Positions 25,679 to 34,472 of a DNA stretch of 64,000 nucleotides are shown piece by piece. Origin of the DNA: Bradyrhizobium manausense (GTDB lineage Bacteria > Pseudomonadota > Alphaproteobacteria > Rhizobiales > Xanthobacteraceae). The position numbers and the translations under genes were made by a program. The stretch is from contig NZ_JAFCLG010000016.1 of assembly GCF_018129685.1 (NCBI RefSeq), positions 1 through 64,000 on the forward strand, read 5' to 3'. The notes under the pieces were generated by a model that had not been told where the DNA came from, did not search any database, and saw only the letters and a list, made by a program, of their open reading frames with translations. Each line of letters opens with the position of its first letter. Position 1 is the stretch's first letter.

Positions 25679-28357
25679 CTAGCCGGTCTTGAGCGCAAGC
25701 TCCATGGCCTCGACGCGGCCGACGAGGCCGGCATATTTTCCGATCGGCAGCGGCTTGCCGAGCAGATAGCCCTGCACGCCGTCGCAGCCTTCCTTGGCCA
25801 GGAAGCTGAGCTGGTCGATGGTCTCGACGCCCTCGGCAATGATCGACATTTCGAGGCCGTGGCCGAGATCGATCACGGCGCGAACGATCGCGGCCGATTG
25901 CGGGTTGCGGCCGAGATTCATGATGAAAGCACGGTCGATCTTGATCTTGTCGAACGGGAACGCCTGGAGATAGCTCAGCGAGGAGTAGCCGCTGCCAAAA
26001 TCGTCCATGGAGATGCGGACACCCAGCGCCTTGAGACGGCGCAGCAGCGCCAGACCGCGATCAAAGTCCTCGATCAGCACGCCCTCGGTGATTTCGAGCT
26101 CGAGCCGGCCGGGCGCCAGCCCCGTCTCGATCAGGATCGAATGAACCAGCCCGACCACGTCGCCGTGCATGAACTGCGCCGGCGACAGATTGACGGCGAC
26201 CTGCATCGGCTTCGGCCACGACGCGGCCTCGCGGCAGGCCTCGCGCAGGATCCACTCGCCCATCTCGACGATCAGGCCGCTTTCCTCCGCGATCGGGATG
26301 AATTCGGCCGGCGAGACCTGGCCGCGCACCGGATGCTGCCAGCGCGCCAGCGCCTCGAAGCCGATGATCTCGCTTTCGGCGACGCTGTTGCGCGCGATGC
26401 CCTGCGGCTGGAACGCCAGCGACAGCTCGCCGTTCTTGATCGCCTTCGACAGGTCCTGGTGCAGCACGCGGCGGTCGCGGATCTGCTGGTCCATCTCGGG
26501 CTGGTAGAGGCTGATCGTGCCGCGCGACTTCTGCTTGGCGCGGAACAGGGCCGCGCCGGCATTGGCAAGCAGCGAAGCGCCGTCGGAGCCATTATGCGGG
26601 AAGACCGACATGCCGGTGGTGATGCCGGCGCGGACCGCGCGGCCGTCGATGTGGAATTCCGGCGCGAGCGCCTCGCCGAGCTGCTGCGCCAGCGCAAGGC
26701 CCGCATCCGGCTGCTTGCCGTCGATGATCAGGCCGAATTCGTCGCCGGACAGGCGCGCCACCAGGCCGCCACGTGCGGTGTCCTGGAGCCGCTGCGCCAC
26801 CTCGATGAGCAGCTTGTCGCCAAGCGCGTGACCGAACACATCGTTGACCTCCTTGAGGCCGTCGAGATCGACGCAAAGAACCGCGAATTCCTCGTCGGTC
26901 CCTTCGCAGGCCTCGATCATCTGGGTCAGAGCCTGAAGGAAGGCAGCGCGGTTCGGCAGGTCGGTGAGGCCGTCGTGATAGGCCATGTGCGCCATGCGCG
27001 ACTCGGTCTGCCGGCGGTTGGTGACGTCCTCGTGGGTCTTGATCAGATATTGCGGCTCGCCGGCATCGTTGAGCACCGTGGCGCGCCGGGTCAGGAACAG
27101 GCGCAGGCCGTCCTTGGTCGAGATCGGATGCTCCTCGGTGATCATCCCCCGCTTCTTGATCGCGGCTTCGTCGCGCGCGATGATCAGCTTGGCTTCCTTG
27201 GCGTTGAAGATGTCGGAAGCGGTCAGGCCCGTCGCTTCCTCGCGCTTGCGGTTGAGGATCGTCTCGGCGCTGCGGTTGGCGAGCAGATAGCGGCCGTCCT
27301 TGACCTGCTCCACGATCAGCGCCACCGGAATATTGTCGACGACGAGTTCGAGGAACTTCTTGGTGCTCTCAAGCTCCTGCGACAGTGATTGCCGATCGGT
27401 GATGTCCTCGAATACGATCAGCAGGAATTCCGGCTTGTTGCTCTCATTGCGGACCACGATCCGGATCGAGGCCACCATGCGCCGGGCCTGGTCGCGCCGG
27501 ACCTCGACCTCGAATTCGTTGCGATACTGTCCTTCCGGCGCCAGCAATGCGGCCCGGTCGGTCGACTCGATGCTCTCGGCCGATTTCGGACCGAACAGCT
27601 CACGCGCATTCTTGCCGACGACCTCGTCCCGCGAAAAGCCCCAGAAGCGCTCATAGGCGCTGTTGGCGAAGATATAGCGACCATCCTCGATATTCTTCGC
27701 GGCGACGCAGGCCGGTACGTTGTCCAGCACCGTTTCCAGAAACTGCTTCGTGGAGGCGAGCTGCCGCGACAGCTTGCGCTGTTCGCTGACGTCGAGATGG
27801 GTCGCCACCGATCCGCCGTTCGGCAGCTCGAAATATTTGACCAGGATGGCGCGGCCATCAGGCAGTTCGGTGATCAGGCCGTTGGGGCTCGCCGCCTTCT
27901 CGTAGAACTCCTCGTCGGAGACGCCGAGGACACCCCGCTGCCGCCTCAGTTCGAGGATATCGTAGCCGGTCATGTCGGACCAGAGGTCCGACCTGACCAG
28001 GCCATAGATCTCGAGATAACGGTCGTTACAGAAGATGATGCGGCGCTGCCCATCCGTCATCACCACGCCCTGGTTGAGGTTGTTCATGGCGGAGGAGATG
28101 AACGCGTTGCGCCGGAGCTGCGAGCGCCGGGCACGACGCAGTGCGGAATTGATCCACACGACGATGGCGGTCAGCAGCGCGCAAACGACAATGCCGCCGA
28201 TCAAGGCCTCCCAGATCAGGCTGGGCTCGAGCCCGTCGAGATAGGCCGACACAGAAGAAGGTTCGGCGCGCGCAGGCGTGATCGCTCCTGCCAGGCAAAC
28301 GACGACCTGCACAGCAATCAGAACGGTGCTGCCCGCGTGCCAGTTTCTCTCAGCCAT
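25679..28357 (-). CDS. PAS-GGDEF-EAL cyclic-di-GMP signalling protein
   Basis: An 892-aa membrane protein. Helices lie at about 12-31 and 48-70. Three PAS domains follow (about 85-200, 205-320 and 325-445), then GGDEF (450-615) and EAL (625-880). The cyclase motif is SGDEF (RLSGDEFGLI), a common variant that keeps the catalytic residues. The phosphodiesterase motifs are intact: FEALARWQHP, NLSPAQF, LEITEGVL and DDFGSGYSSLSYL. It should make or, more likely, break cyclic-di-GMP in response to PAS input. It is 39 bases upstream of glpD on the same strand. Confidence 0.95.
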   Translation of the reverse strand: MAERNWHAGSTVLIAVQVVVCLAGAITPARAEPSSVSAYLDGLEPSLIWEALIGGIVVCALLTAIVVWINSALRRARRSQLRRNAFISSAMNNLNQGVVMTDGQRRIIFCNDRYLEIYGLVRSDLWSDMTGYDILELRRQRGVLGVSDEEFYEKAASPNGLITELPDGRAILVKYFELPNGGSVATHLDVSEQRKLSRQLASTKQFLETVLDNVPACVAAKNIEDGRYIFANSAYERFWGFSRDEVVGKNARELFGPKSAESIESTDRAALLAPEGQYRNEFEVEVRRDQARRMVASIRIVVRNESNKPEFLLIVFEDITDRQSLSQELESTKKFLELVVDNIPVALIVEQVKDGRYLLANRSAETILNRKREEATGLTASDIFNAKEAKLIIARDEAAIKKRGMITEEHPISTKDGLRLFLTRRATVLNDAGEPQYLIKTHEDVTNRRQTESRMAHMAYHDGLTDLPNRAAFLQALTQMIEACEGTDEEFAVLCVDLDGLKEVNDVFGHALGDKLLIEVAQRLQDTARGGLVARLSGDEFGLIIDGKQPDAGLALAQQLGEALAPEFHIDGRAVRAGITTGMSVFPHNGSDGASLLANAGAALFRAKQKSRGTISLYQPEMDQQIRDRRVLHQDLSKAIKNGELSLAFQPQGIARNSVAESEIIGFEALARWQHPVRGQVSPAEFIPIAEESGLIVEMGEWILREACREAASWPKPMQVAVNLSPAQFMHGDVVGLVHSILIETGLAPGRLELEITEGVLIEDFDRGLALLRRLKALGVRISMDDFGSGYSSLSYLQAFPFDKIKIDRAFIMNLGRNPQSAAIVRAVIDLGHGLEMSIIAEGVETIDQLSFLAKEGCDGVQGYLLGKPLPIGKYAGLVGRVEAMELALKTG

Positions 28358-28562
28358 CAGCCACCCGCGATTTCAACTGCGGATTGTCTGGCTTCACGGG
28401 TTTGGATCGGGTAAACGCCTGTACGCCCAACAGAAAAATGTGACGCGAAATACGGCAATTGCCCTGACATGATAAATGTTTTCTTAATGGAGAACGGCCG
28501 CGCGGCGCGTTTCCCTGGCAAACCAGCGCCATCGGCATCTTCAGCGGGACCTCTGAATAGCG

Positions 28563-29666
28563 ATGGATAGGGTCGACTGCGTCGTCATCGGAGCCGGCGT
28601 GGTCGGGCTCGCGGTGGCAAGGAGGCTGGCACAGGCCGGGCGCGAGGTGATCGTGCTCGAGGAGGCCGAGGCCATCGGCACCATCACTTCCTCGCGCAAC
28701 AGCGAAGTGATCCACGCAGGGATCTACTACCGCGCCGGAAGCTGGATGGCGCGCATGTGCGTCAGCGGCAAGCACGCGCTCTACCGCTATTGCGGCGAGC
28801 GCGGCATCCCGCACAAGAACTGCGGCAAGCTGATCGTCGCGACCAATGCGAAGGAAACCGAGAAGCTGCAATCGATCAAGGCGCATGCCGAGGCCAACGG
28901 CGTGCTCGACCTGCAGTTGCTCTCGGGCGAGGCCGCGCGCGCGCTGGAGCCGGCGCTGGCCTGCGACGCCGCCCTGCTGTCGCCGTCGACCGGCATCATC
29001 GACAGCCACGCCTACATGCTTTCGCTGCGCGGCGAAGCCGAGGCAGCCGGTGCTGCCTTTGCGTTTCACACACCGCTGATCCGGGCCAAGGCGGGGGCCG
29101 GCGTGATCGAGATCGAAGCCGGCGGCGAGGCACCGATGACCTTGCAATGCGACCTGCTCGTCAACGCCGCCGGGCTTTCGGCGACGACGGTGGCGCGCCA
29201 CATCGACGGCATGCCGCTCGACAGGATTCCGCCGGCCTATCTGGCCAAGGGGAACTATTTCAGCTGCAATGCGCGCGCGCCCTTCTCGCGCCTGATCTAT
29301 CCGGTGCCCGAGCCTGGCGGGCTAGGTGTGCATCTGACGCTGGACATGGCGGGACAGGCGCGCTTCGGCCCTGACGTCGAATGGATCGAGACGATCGACT
29401 ATGAAGTCGATCCGTCGCGCGCCGAGCGCTTCTATCCAGCGATCCGCAAGTACTGGCCGACATTGCCCGATGGCGCGCTGATGCCGAGCTATTCGGGCAT
29501 CCGCCCGAAGATCGTGCCGCCCGCGGTGGCGACGCAGGATTTCCTGATGCATGGGCCGCGCGACCATGGCGTCGCGGGTTTGATCAATCTGTTCGGAATA
29601 GAATCGCCGGGGCTGACATCATCGCTCGCGATCGCAGACCACGTCGCGGAGCTCGCGGACATCTGA
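28563..29666 (+). CDS. lhgO: FAD-dependent oxidoreductase, L-2-hydroxyglutarate oxidase-like
   Basis: A 367-aa DAO-fold flavoenzyme. The FAD-binding Rossmann motif is GAGVVGLAVARRLAQAG near the start. LhgO-type phrases are TSSRNSEVIHAGIYY, CGKLIVATN, SGIRPKIVPP and LFGIESPGLTSSLAIADHV. The family oxidises L-2-hydroxyglutarate to 2-oxoglutarate and passes electrons to quinone. It is a single gene, divergent from the PAS-GGDEF-EAL gene and followed by a hairpin. A broader glycine/2-hydroxyacid oxidase role cannot be ruled out. Confidence 0.85.
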   Translation: MDRVDCVVIGAGVVGLAVARRLAQAGREVIVLEEAEAIGTITSSRNSEVIHAGIYYRAGSWMARMCVSGKHALYRYCGERGIPHKNCGKLIVATNAKETEKLQSIKAHAEANGVLDLQLLSGEAARALEPALACDAALLSPSTGIIDSHAYMLSLRGEAEAAGAAFAFHTPLIRAKAGAGVIEIEAGGEAPMTLQCDLLVNAAGLSATTVARHIDGMPLDRIPPAYLAKGNYFSCNARAPFSRLIYPVPEPGGLGVHLTLDMAGQARFGPDVEWIETIDYEVDPSRAERFYPAIRKYWPTLPDGALMPSYSGIRPKIVPPAVATQDFLMHGPRDHGVAGLINLFGIESPGLTSSLAIADHVAELADI

Positions 29667-29758
29667 GGCGCTTTCGAGCAAGGTGGTTACCCGTTCAGGA
29701 AGACGCGTCTAAACGAACCGTACCGCGCGACGATCGTCGCGCAGTGCCCAACCTTGCA

Positions 29759-29790
29759 GCAGGGATGAGCGCAAAGGCTCTCATCCCTGC
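29759..29790. terminator. Hairpin between lhgO and the first DUF465 gene
   Basis: GCAGGGATGAG (29759-29769) and CTCATCCCTGC (29780-29790) form a perfect 11-bp stem with a 10-base loop. It sits in the 165-base spacer between convergent genes. No strong T-run is visible on either strand. Confidence 0.6.
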
Positions 29791-29831
29791 CTGAAAGGAT
29801 ACGGTCAAACTCTACGCTGTTACGGGGGTTA

Positions 29832-30014
29832 CTAGTGAAGCGTGTCGCCGGACTGCTTCAGTCGTTCAATCTGGTCCTTGACCATCAACTTGCGGCGCTT
29901 CAACTCAACAATTTGCAGGTCGTCTGTTGAAAGGTGCACGAGAGCTTCGTGCAATTCGTTTTCGAGAGTTTTGTGCTTCCGTTCCAATTCAACCAGATGT
30001 GCCTGAATTGTCAT
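29832..30014 (-). CDS. DUF465 (YdcH-like) small coiled-coil protein
   Basis: A 60-aa DUF465 protein. It is almost wholly helical and charged: HLVELERKHKTLENELHEAL, then ELKRRKLMVKDQIERLK, the family signature of Lys/Arg-rich heptads. It starts MTIQAHL; GAGG lies 6 bases before the ATG. The function of DUF465 proteins is not known. It is divergent from another DUF465 gene 328 bases away. Confidence 0.9.
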   Translation of the reverse strand: MTIQAHLVELERKHKTLENELHEALVHLSTDDLQIVELKRRKLMVKDQIERLKQSGDTLH

Positions 30015-30341
30015 TCGAAACCTCCTCGGTAGGGGTGAACCTTGGATTCGATCCGGGCAAGGAAGTGTACATCACCGATTCGTTCTGTCGATATGTATCC
30101 GTCGTAGCTCCGTCATTTTTGAAAATTCATATGTAACGAAGCGTGAGTAGGGAACTCCGCACCGAAAAATCCATGATATCAATGCGCTCGCGCAACTCCG
30201 CTTCGAATCACTGGAATATCTTGCGGGAGAGCGGTGCGTGGAGGTGGCAGATCGCTTGCGGTCACGCCGCGCAAGGACGATAATTTCTACAGGGCATCCA
30301 CAGCCTAGTCTCAAGCCTATCGGTTTTCGGCCACCGCAGAC
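30015..30341. other. Spacer between divergent DUF465 genes
   Basis: A 327-base non-coding stretch between two DUF465 genes transcribed away from each other. It should hold both promoters. The first half is unusually AT-rich for the window (around 30060-30140). I see no clear operator, RNA gene or repeat. Confidence 0.5.
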
Positions 30342-30548
30342 ATGACCAATGAAGACGAGCGTGAACTCGAAGCCGAGCTCACCCGGTTGCAGCAGGAACA
30401 CCGAGATCTCGACGCGGCGATCGATGCACTGCATCAATCGCCTGCCCCCGACCTATTGCGGTTACAGCGGTTGAAGAAACGCAAGCTGTTGTTGCGCGAC
30501 CGTATCGCCTTCATCGAAGACCAGATCACGCCCGACATCATTGCCTGA
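30342..30548 (+). CDS. DUF465 small coiled-coil protein (second copy)
   Basis: A 68-aa DUF465 protein starting MTNEDERELEAELTRLQQEH. It shares the family core LRLQRLKKRKLLLRDRIAFI with its divergent neighbour. It is helical and highly charged with no membrane segment. No strong ribosome site is visible before the ATG. It is the first of a series of very small genes on this strand. Confidence 0.88.
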   Translation: MTNEDERELEAELTRLQQEHRDLDAAIDALHQSPAPDLLRLQRLKKRKLLLRDRIAFIEDQITPDIIA

Positions 30549-30635
30549 TCCACAAGCGGTCACGCGTCATCGCGCAGGAATTCCCCTTGACTCAAAAAGA
30601 ACAAAAGAGGAACATTAATCCCGCCGCCCAAATGC

Positions 30636-30668
30636 CCCCAAGACCGCCCCAAGACCGCCCCAGGACCC
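30636..30668 (+). repeat. Three tandem 11-bp units before a 72-aa gene
   Basis: CCCCAAGACCG occurs twice in direct succession (30636-30646 and 30647-30657), followed by a diverged third unit CCCCAGGACCC (30658-30668). It lies 15 bases before the next start codon, directly upstream of its ribosome site, so it is part of that mRNA leader. Confidence 0.8.
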
Positions 30669-30683
30669 GCAAGGACACAGCAG

Positions 30684-30902
30684 ATGTCAGTTCCCGCCCG
30701 TCTCGACAACAGCCATTACGAACAGGCCTGCGATCAGGCGATTGCCATGTGCGACGGCAATCTGCGCAGCACCATCAAGGCGCTGATCATGGCCAACGAA
30801 TATCTGGAAGCCGAACTGGAAGAATTGCAGGCGGCGATATCGGCCGGCTGCATTCCCGAAACCTCACGTAGCAAGATGCGGAGCAAAAGCAGCGCCGCTT
30901 GA
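30684..30902 (+). CDS. Small conserved-looking protein of unknown function (72 aa)
   Basis: A 72-aa soluble protein starting MSVPARLDNSHYEQACDQAI. It is mostly helical, with an acidic middle (EYLEAELEELQAAI) and a basic Ser-rich tail. AAGGA stands 8 bases before the ATG, and a textbook terminator follows the stop, which both argue that it is a real, separately expressed gene. I do not recognise the family. Confidence 0.7.
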   Translation: MSVPARLDNSHYEQACDQAIAMCDGNLRSTIKALIMANEYLEAELEELQAAISAGCIPETSRSKMRSKSSAA

Positions 30903-30907
30903 GCTTC

Positions 30908-30938
30908 AAAGCGCGATCAGGTCGCGCTTTGCTTTTTC
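30908..30938 (+). terminator. Rho-independent terminator after the 72-aa gene
   Basis: AAAGCGCGA (30908-30916) and TCGCGCTTT (30922-30930) form a perfect 9-bp stem with loop TCAGG, followed by GCTTTTTC. It starts 5 bases after the stop. Confidence 0.9.
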
Positions 30939-30986
30939 TGAGCATGATCTTATCGGAAAGCCGCTTCACCCTTTTCCGGATCATGC
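30939..30986. repeat. GAGCATGATC palindromic repeat (short form)
   Basis: It begins TGAGCATGATC, contains CGGAAAGCCGCTTCACCC and ends TTTTCCGGATCATGC, so the ends are inverted copies. A longer form of the same family lies at 35188-35263. It fits between a terminator and the ribosome site of the next gene. Confidence 0.85.
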
Positions 30987-31003
30987 CCCACCGGAGCAAC
31001 GCC

Positions 31004-31255
31004 ATGTCTGACGTGACCTATTACGTTGCAATGCCTTTCCTGATCGATGCCGACGGATCGCCTGTCGCCGGCACCGCAGAAGAATGCCAGAGTTCTACGG
31101 CGGCGCTGCGCCGCGCCGAGGCCCTGTCGCATGGCGCCGGCCATATCGGCGCAGTCGCGTTCAGCCGCAGCGGCGATCCCATGACGGGAGAATTCGGCGA
31201 CGCCACGCTGCTGCGCAAATTCGGCAACGTGCCCGAAGATCTCGCTACGCTTTAA
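31004..31255 (+). CDS. Small hypothetical protein (83 aa)
   Basis: An 83-aa soluble protein starting MSDVTYYVAMPFLIDADGSP. CGGAG lies 8 bases before the ATG at 31004. The pattern of strands and a central helix (ALRRAEALSHGAGHIGAVAF) suggests a compact alpha/beta domain. No membrane segment is present and I do not recognise a family. Its stop overlaps the stop of the convergent GGDEF gene by 4 bases. Confidence 0.7.
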   Translation: MSDVTYYVAMPFLIDADGSPVAGTAEECQSSTAALRRAEALSHGAGHIGAVAFSRSGDPMTGEFGDATLLRKFGNVPEDLATL

Positions 31256-31980
31256 CGCTCGCTACGCACAAGCCTGATCCGTGGCTCGTGCCGCCGCTGC
31301 GCCTTGCGCACATACATGGCGGCATCCGCCTCCTCCAGCGCGCGGGCGGCATCGGATTGCGCGCCGAGCAGCGCTACGCCGGCAGAGGCACCGGCCGTCA
31401 CCTGCTGGCCGCGAAAGACGAAAGACAATTCGTCGATCGCCTGCTCGAGGATGACAGCCTTCGCCTTGGCATCGGTCTCGCTGAGATTCCAGAGCAGCAG
31501 CGCAAACTCGTCGCCGCCGAGACGCCCGACGACGTCCGAAGCGCGGATCTGCCGCGTCAGCGTATTGGCGATCGCCTTCAGCACCTCGTCACCGGCGGCA
31601 TGACCGAAGGAATCGTTGATCGGCTTCAACCGGTCGACGTCGAGCACGATCAGCGCGCCGCTGGCGCGGTAGCGCTTCATGTAGGCGATGGCGCGCTGGA
31701 GCTCGCGCTCGAAGCCGCGCCGGTTGGGAATGTCCAGCAGGAAATCGGTATCGGCCGCAGCCTCGAGCTCCGCGACGCGCCGCAGCGCTTGCGTCAGCTT
31801 GGTCCGCAAGCCACGAATGATCGCCTTGCGGCCGTCCTTGCCCGTGTCCCTGCTCGTGTCCTTGGCGGCGGACGCGCGGCGCGACGCCGCAGCCCGCCCG
31901 GGTGCCGTTTTCGATCGGCGCCCGCTGGTCTTCCGGCCCTTTTTGGCCTTCGCAGCGGTCGCCCTTTTTGGTTTCTTCAT
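31252..31980 (-). CDS. GGDEF diguanylate cyclase with basic N-terminal tail
   Basis: A 242-aa protein. The first 50 residues are very Lys/Arg/Ala-rich (MKKPKRATAAKAKKGRKTSG and onwards), then a short coiled coil (about 52-75), then a complete GGDEF domain (about 78-235) with RLGGDEFALLLW intact. It should make cyclic-di-GMP in the cytoplasm. The ATG at 31980 follows AGGA; a TTG at 31995 is possible. The basic tail is unusual and might bind nucleic acid or membrane. An Arg-x-x-Asp inhibition site is not apparent. Confidence 0.9.
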   Translation of the reverse strand: MKKPKRATAAKAKKGRKTSGRRSKTAPGRAAASRRASAAKDTSRDTGKDGRKAIIRGLRTKLTQALRRVAELEAAADTDFLLDIPNRRGFERELQRAIAYMKRYRASGALIVLDVDRLKPINDSFGHAAGDEVLKAIANTLTRQIRASDVVGRLGGDEFALLLWNLSETDAKAKAVILEQAIDELSFVFRGQQVTAGASAGVALLGAQSDAARALEEADAAMYVRKAQRRHEPRIRLVRSER

Positions 31981-32122
31981 GGGCATCCTGCTCAATGAAA
32001 GGCTTGCGGGGATTCACCAAGACAGGATAGTGCATTCCCTTCTCCTTGCCACCGCCTTGCGAGCCGCCGGCCGGAACCGATAATCTGGCCTATCTTTCTG
32101 TTTTCCGAGCACAATTGACGTC

Positions 32123-32611
32123 ATGACCGCGCCGATCGCCATCATCATGGGAAGCCAGTCGGACTGGGAGACGATGCGGCACGCCGCCGATACGCTCGCA
32201 GCGCTCGGCGTCGCCTCCGACACCCGCATCGTTTCGGCCCATCGCACCCCCGACCGTCTGTTCACCTTTGCCAGGGGCGCCAAGGCTGAAGGCTTCAAGG
32301 TCATCATCGCCGGCGCCGGCGGCGCCGCGCATCTGCCCGGCATGGCCGCGGCGCTGACCGAACTGCCCGTCTTCGGCGTGCCCATCGAATCCAGGACGCT
32401 GAAGGGCATTGATTCGCTCTATTCGATCGTTCAGATGCCCGCCGGCATTCCGGTCGGCACGCTCGCGATCGGCAAGGCTGGTGCGATCAACGCGGCGCTG
32501 CTCGCCGCAAGCGTGCTGGCGCTGTCTGACCCCGCCCTGTCCGATCGCCTCGCCGCCTGGCGCAAGGCGCAGACCGAGGCGGTTGCCGAGCGCCCGGAGG
32601 ACAAGGCGTGA
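32123..32611 (+). CDS. purE: N5-carboxyaminoimidazole ribonucleotide mutase
   Basis: A 162-aa class I PurE, which moves the carboxylate of N5-CAIR to give CAIR in purine synthesis. Family motifs are IMGSQSDWETM, VSAHRTPDRL, IAGAGGAAHLPGMAAALT and PVFGVPIES. Length is typical. Its stop overlaps the GTG start of purK (GTGA at 32608-32611), so the two are translationally coupled. Confidence 0.97.
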   Translation: MTAPIAIIMGSQSDWETMRHAADTLAALGVASDTRIVSAHRTPDRLFTFARGAKAEGFKVIIAGAGGAAHLPGMAAALTELPVFGVPIESRTLKGIDSLYSIVQMPAGIPVGTLAIGKAGAINAALLAASVLALSDPALSDRLAAWRKAQTEAVAERPEDKA

Positions 32612-33714
32612 CTGACGCAAAGCAGGTGAAGCTGAAGCCCGGCGACACCATCGGAATCCTCGGCGGCGGACAACTCGGGCGGATGCTGGCCATGGCCGCG
32701 GCGCGGCTCGGCCTGCGCTGCCAGGTGTTCTCGCCCGATCCGGATTCGCCGGCCTTCGACGTTGTGCTGAACGCGACCTGCGCCGAATATGCCGATGTCG
32801 AGGCGCTCGAGCTGTTCGCCCACGATGTCGACGTCATCACCTACGAATTCGAGAATGTGCCGTCCGCAGCCGCCATGGTGCTGGCCGCGCGCCGCCCGGT
32901 GCTGCCCAACCGCAAGATCCTCGAGACCACCCAGGACCGCTTCGCCGAGAAGGATTTCGTGACGAAGCTCGGCATCGGCACCGCCGCCTATGCCGACGTT
33001 ACGTCGGTCGCATCGCTGCGGGAGGCGATCGCCAGGATCGGCCTGCCCGCGGTGCTGAAGACGCGCCGCTTCGGCTATGACGGCAAGGGCCAGGCCATCA
33101 TCCGCGAGGGCGACGACATCGCAAAGGTCTGGACCAGCCTCGCCACCAAATCCGCGATCCTGGAAGCCTTCATCCCGTATGAGCGCGAGATCTCCGTGAT
33201 CGCCGCGCGCTCGGCTGCGGGCGAGGTCGAATGCTTCGACGTCACCGAGAACGAGCACCGCGACCACATTCTGAAGATTTCCCGCGCGCCTGCGCCGATC
33301 CCCGACGCACTCGCTGAAGAGGCGCGCAGCATCGCCGGCAAGATCGCAACCGCGCTCGACTATGTCGGCGTGCTCGCGGTGGAGATGTTCGTGCTCGCCA
33401 ATGGCGGCGGCTCCAAGGTGCTGGTCAACGAGATCGCCCCGCGCGTGCACAATTCCGGACACTGGACGCTCGACGGCGCGTCTGTCTCCCAATTCGAGCA
33501 GCACATCCGCGCCATTGCCGGCTGGCCTCTCGGCAAGCCGGTGCGCCACGGTGACCTCGTCACCATGACCAATCTGATCGGCGACGAAATCAACGATTAC
33601 GAAAAGTGGCTGACCGTTCCCGGTGCCACGGTGCACCTCTACGGCAAGGGTGCACCGCGCCCCGGACGCAAGATGGGCCACGTCACCGAAGTCAGACCAT
33701 CAAAGGGCAAGTAG
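32608..33714 (+). CDS. purK: N5-carboxyaminoimidazole ribonucleotide synthase
   Basis: A 368-aa ATP-grasp enzyme that carboxylates AIR using ATP and bicarbonate. It shows IGILGGGQLGRMLAMAAARL near the N terminus, YEFENVP, KTRRFGYDGKGQ and the metal/ATP segment LVNEIAPRVHNSGHWT. The start is a GTG overlapping the purE stop. A hairpin follows the stop (33714-33743), shared with the convergent aquaporin gene. Confidence 0.97.
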   Translation: MTDAKQVKLKPGDTIGILGGGQLGRMLAMAAARLGLRCQVFSPDPDSPAFDVVLNATCAEYADVEALELFAHDVDVITYEFENVPSAAAMVLAARRPVLPNRKILETTQDRFAEKDFVTKLGIGTAAYADVTSVASLREAIARIGLPAVLKTRRFGYDGKGQAIIREGDDIAKVWTSLATKSAILEAFIPYEREISVIAARSAAGEVECFDVTENEHRDHILKISRAPAPIPDALAEEARSIAGKIATALDYVGVLAVEMFVLANGGGSKVLVNEIAPRVHNSGHWTLDGASVSQFEQHIRAIAGWPLGKPVRHGDLVTMTNLIGDEINDYEKWLTVPGATVHLYGKGAPRPGRKMGHVTEVRPSKGK

Positions 33715-33743
33715 GGGACCGCAGCCAGTGCTGCGATCCCTTG
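33714..33743. terminator. Hairpin between convergent purK and aquaporin genes
   Basis: GGGGACCGCAGC and GCTGCGATCCC pair around loop CAGT with a small internal mismatch, and TTGTC follows on the plus strand. It occupies almost the whole 35-base spacer. Confidence 0.65.
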
Positions 33744-33749
33744 TCGGCA

Positions 33750-34472
33750 TCACGCCGTCTTCACGCCCGCCACGACGCCTGCGGGCTCCTCGCTGAGCCA
33801 GCGGTAGATCACCCCGCCCAGCGCGCCGCCGACCAGCGGTGCGATCCAGAACAGCCAAAGCTGCGACAGTGCCCAGCCACCGACGAACAGCGCGGGTCCC
33901 GTGCTGCGCGCCGGGTTCACCGACGTGTTGGTGACGGGAATGCTGACGAGATGGATCATCACCAGCGCCAGCCCGATCGCGAGCGGCGCGAAACCTGCGG
34001 GCGCGCGGCCATGGGTCGCGCCCATGATGACGAACAGGAACATCATGGTCATCACCACCTCGGTGACGAAGCAGACCACCATGCTGTACTGGCCGGGCGA
34101 ATGTGCGTCGTAGCCGTTGGAGGCAAAACCCTTGGTGACATCGAAGCCAGGCGCGCCGCTGGCGATCACATAGAGCAACTCGGCGGCGACGATCGCACCG
34201 CAGACCTGAGCGATCACGTAAGGCAGGATCTGGCCTGCGGGAAACCGTCCGCCGGCGGCAAGGCCGACCGTCACCGCCGGGTTGAGATGGCAGCCCGAGA
34301 TATGTCCGATCGCATAGGCCATGGTGACGACGCTCAGGCCGAAGGCCAGGGACACGCCGACCAGGCCGATGCCGACCTGCGGAAAACCAGCCGCGATCAC
34401 CGCGCTTCCACAGCCTGCGAATGTGAGCCAGAACGTGCCGATCGCTTCGGCAGCATATTTCTTCATGTCCAT
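33750..34472 (-). CDS. aqpZ: Aquaporin Z
   Basis: A 240-aa MIP-family water channel with six helices and both NPA half-helices (GCHLNPAVTVG and TSVNPARSTGPA). The residues after the second NPA (Arg then Ser) and the His in the GHISGCH region fit the AqpZ water-selective filter rather than a glycerol facilitator. The ATG at 34472 (MDMKKYAAEAIGTF) has GGGGAGA 6 bases before it. Confidence 0.94.
   Translation of the reverse strand: MDMKKYAAEAIGTFWLTFAGCGSAVIAAGFPQVGIGLVGVSLAFGLSVVTMAYAIGHISGCHLNPAVTVGLAAGGRFPAGQILPYVIAQVCGAIVAAELLYVIASGAPGFDVTKGFASNGYDAHSPGQYSMVVCFVTEVVMTMMFLFVIMGATHGRAPAGFAPLAIGLALVMIHLVSIPVTNTSVNPARSTGPALFVGGWALSQLWLFWIAPLVGGALGGVIYRWLSEEPAGVVAGVKTA

Noticed and set aside
24644..27388. 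A 914-codon open frame on the plus strand
   Set aside because: It lies antisense to glpD and the PAS-GGDEF-EAL gene, both of which show complete conserved motifs. High GC at third positions keeps the antisense frame open; the product is His/Arg/Asp-rich with no domain.
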